From Hyphochytrium catenoides (Eukaryota > Sar > Hyphochytriomycetes > Hyphochytriales > Hyphochytriaceae), in NCBI GenBank assembly GCA_900088475.1, contig FLMG01002354.1, positions 26,430 through 88,612 of the forward strand: a stretch of DNA of 62,183 nucleotides, written 5' to 3'. The position numbers and the translations under genes were made by a program. Below the pieces are notes generated by a model. The model worked only from the letters and a program-made list of their open reading frames with translations, was not told the origin of the DNA and searched no databases. This document shows, piece after piece, positions 59,901 through 62,183 of this stretch (its first letter is position 1; every line of letters starts with the position of its first letter).

Positions 59901-62183
59901 AGTGTGCGATGTTGAAGTTACAGGCAGTGACCTTAGGCAAGACCCGATAGAGGAAGACTCACGACAAAGGGAAGGAGTCACTCTTTGGCGATTTGTGGAG
60001 GAGAAGTTCCCTCAGCTACTTGACGGTACTCTTGAAAACGAGGATACTGGACTTGTCAGGGTTCTCTCCGACTTATCGATACAGAGACTGAGAGCAATCC
60101 GGGCGGAGAAGGCTAAAAACTTGGCCAACATCCGTAAAAACGACTCGCTGGTAGCTGAAGGAAGGGCCCTCACGATCTTCGTTCTTGGGTGTGTCTGGCC
60201 TCGTAGCTCGCTCCAGTCTAATGGTTCTAGAGGCAAAAATGGGGAAAGCGGGGCCCTTGCGAATGGACAGGATCGCAAGCAAGGGTCATGTCTCCAGGAA
60301 CTGGAAAATCTGGAAGTTTTGGCAGATTTCATGGAACTGGAAGATGGTGTTAAAGTTTGGCTATGGCTGACCAACACAGTCAAAGGTAAGCAAAAAGTGT
60401 TTTGGCAGCTCTTGAGACTATGTGTTCTTGAACCTATCTGATAATCTCAATCTACCGCTATGCTTCGGTCCAAGTCACGTCTACTCCTAAATATTCAATC
60501 AACGTCCGGAATATAGAGGCAACTAAGTCGCTTATCACTGCTTGACTTGTCCAAGCAGTACACACTCTAGTAACCACGAAGATAGCAATGCCGCAGTATC
60601 GAGTCCTTCTAGAGTCTTCTTTCTACGAGATCAGGATCATGAGGGACTCTCTTACTCCATTTCTGGAAAAGGAGCTTCCCTCACTGCAAGGGAAGGCTTT
60701 TGCGATTGAAACAGCAGATAAAGCGAAAGGGAGACACGGCGATCACCCAATCGTTTATAGTAAGCCCCTCTTTATGCTCCGTCTTTACCATGTGTTTGTG
60801 GGGACTGTAAGACTTCCCATTTCAAAGTGACCACTCTTCCCCGTCGCCGGCATGATGTGTCCCTGCTAACCACATGTCTATGAATCTTGCGTACGCCACT
60901 TTGTCTCTTTCAGGTGCCCTTGATAAAGAAGGAAAGCTTTTATTCAGCAAGGACTCAGCAGGTCTCCGTGTCATTATAAGAGAACGTGAAGGTTTGGAGA
61001 GTAAGTAGCTTGCGATCGTACTTCTAATGAGCCTCTATATACATACTTCATTCCAGTCGTTCCTCTTCGTAACCTGACCTTTAGAATACAGCTCCTGCAT
61101 TTGTTTCTTTGGCTTCATCACTCTCTTTCCCACCATTTTTCCTATGTGTCCCCAACGCCTCTCTCTCAATGTAACGGAGATCCAACCGCTGCCTTTACTA
61201 TCTCAGGGCTTTGTTCCGTTCTGGAGTTAGTGTGCGCCCTGCCTTTAGGCTTTTTATCTCAAGGTCAAGTCCACCATCTGGCGCCGTTAATTTATAAGCT
61301 CGAAGCGCTTTTCGCCAAAGCACTTCTCACAGCTTTGGAGAACAATGCTTCTCACTCCTCCGCAGAGCTCCATGTTCTGTTAGAGGGTTGGAAATTGGCC
61401 CGGCTTCTCCTGTGCCTGCTAAGAGAAGAGATGAAGGAAGCGCGTCCTGGTCCGTTGGACAATTCCGGTCTGTTGACTATGATCCATAACACTATAGAGA
61501 TCATGACAAGATTGAAAGGAAAAGCAGGTAGGAAAATCTAGTCCGTCGCTGGGTGTAATCTCATGCACTTCAGTTGGTCCAGAATGTCACTCTTTTTCCT
61601 TCTAGTCATCTTCGCCTGCTTTATCGCTTTTTCTGGCAGGATAACAAGTCGGTGTTGACCTCTCTCTATGAGCGTATTACAATCTGTGTCCATTGTTTTT
61701 TTTCTACATATCTACCACTTATTCAGACTGCCGATGCCATATTTGACGAGGGGTGGTTGAACATGTGCCACCTTCACTTACGATTGAAGTGTTATCTGCG
61801 TTTTGCTTCACGCCCCTAACGGGCCTCATCCTCTTCAATGATCCATTTATCATCTACTCTTGGTCACTATTGTTTGTTCCCGTCACTATAACAGCAGATG
61901 CCAAAGACGTTGCAGATGGCCATAAGGAGACGCTACTGGCTCTTTCTGTGCGTCTGTTCAGCTCTCTACTGGTTTCTGAGAAGCCTTCTGATGGAGAAGG
62001 GTCAAGTGTTGCTGAATCGTCCGCAATAGCCACATCTGACCTATGGCAACGCTTCTTTCTTGAGATCAGCGCTTTGCCATTGGAGGGCGGTAGAAGAGAA
62101 CTGGGGCACCTGATGCTCGCAGACATTCTCGCTGTTTTCTGTCGGAGCGGCTGGGAGGTAGGTAGTCCAGTACTTAATCAACT
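56909..62183 (+). CDS. URB2: Urb2/Npa2-like 60S ribosome biogenesis factor, partial
   Basis: Starts at ATG 56909 and runs off the right edge. The first exon (56909-59135) holds about 742 residues. Alignable stretches to animal URB2 are LLLPFACLRRWLISG with TWSSGDG (human has LVLRHLLSGGTWTQ at the same place), GLFSDKVIQGFQATYK, and FLVFLVKTYSDLRQLDFFL. A basic nuclear signal (KRKREDEGKSPKKRRR) lies at residues 97-112, and a disordered acidic insert near 395-425. The next exon begins at about 59312 (ALWELIVASLSKAL) and ends at a GTATGC donor near 59547; later exons include 59780-60387 and pieces from 61140 on. Urb2 acts in the nucleolus on early 27S pre-rRNA processing. The protein is mostly helical and poorly conserved, so the call rests on a few blocks. 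Confidence 0.82.

Noticed and set aside
1-62183. tRNA, rRNA, CRISPR array or intact transposon
   Set aside because: Reading for cloverleaf-like B-box sequences, spaced repeats and terminal inverted repeats by eye gave nothing convincing; a covariance-model scan would be needed to exclude small RNA genes.

Overview
This window is nuclear DNA of an intron-rich, gene-dense eukaryote. Almost every recognisable gene is broken by short GT-AG introns (mostly 55-150 nt), and genes alternate strands with only 0.1-1 kb between them. The protein set (a plant BOR1-like SLC4 transporter, a COG1061 helicase, Integrator subunit 2, CCT3, TTC27, Urb2, and a RecD2-type helicase with introns) suits a unicellular protist or alga. 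A stramenopile-type alga is my guess, but nothing here fixes the lineage. I saw no rRNA, tRNA, CRISPR array or intact transposon.

Layout, left to right. 1-3141 (-): SF2 DEAH helicase of the Irc3/SSL2 type, running off the left edge. 4120-6279 (+): single-exon SLC4/BOR anion transporter. 7420-8196 (+): RidA/YjgF protein with an organelle-type leader. 9053-14882 (+): Integrator subunit 2. 15281-18624 (-): CCT gamma, fully resolved into 13 exons. 19303-20694 (-): coiled-coil protein, with a 53-codon ORF at 20831-20992 (-). 21082-21940 (+): METTL21-like lysine methyltransferase. 21977-23841 (-): seryl-tRNA synthetase fused to an eEF1B-type GST-like domain. 24648-25842 (+): unrecognised gene. 26230-32729 (-): helical N-terminal part joined by splicing to a 1.3 kb-residue-scale Lys/Glu-rich tail. 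33792-35278 (+): Nudix CoA-diphosphatase-like protein. 36313-38298 (+): two-PH-domain protein. 38386-43796 (-): TTC27. 43797-46796: long region with few coding signs but several repeats. 46797-47783 (+): unrecognised protein. 48952-52346 (+): 781-residue polytopic membrane protein with a coiled-coil tail, resolved into 8 exons. 52556-56224 (-): RecD2-type helicase with a basic leader. 56909-62183 (+): Urb2/Npa2-like ribosome biogenesis factor, running off the right edge.

There is no operon-like logic; most genes are housekeeping. Loose themes are gene expression (INTS2, SerRS, Urb2, TTC27, the methyltransferase), protein folding (CCT3) and organelle nucleic acid or metabolite care (Irc3-like and RecD2 helicases, RidA, Nudix). 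The most interesting items are the SerRS-eEF1B domain fusion, the RecD2-type helicase domesticated in a eukaryote, the gene with the giant charged tail, the unclassified membrane/coiled-coil protein, and a repeat cluster of TGACTC sites in the otherwise empty 45 kb region.
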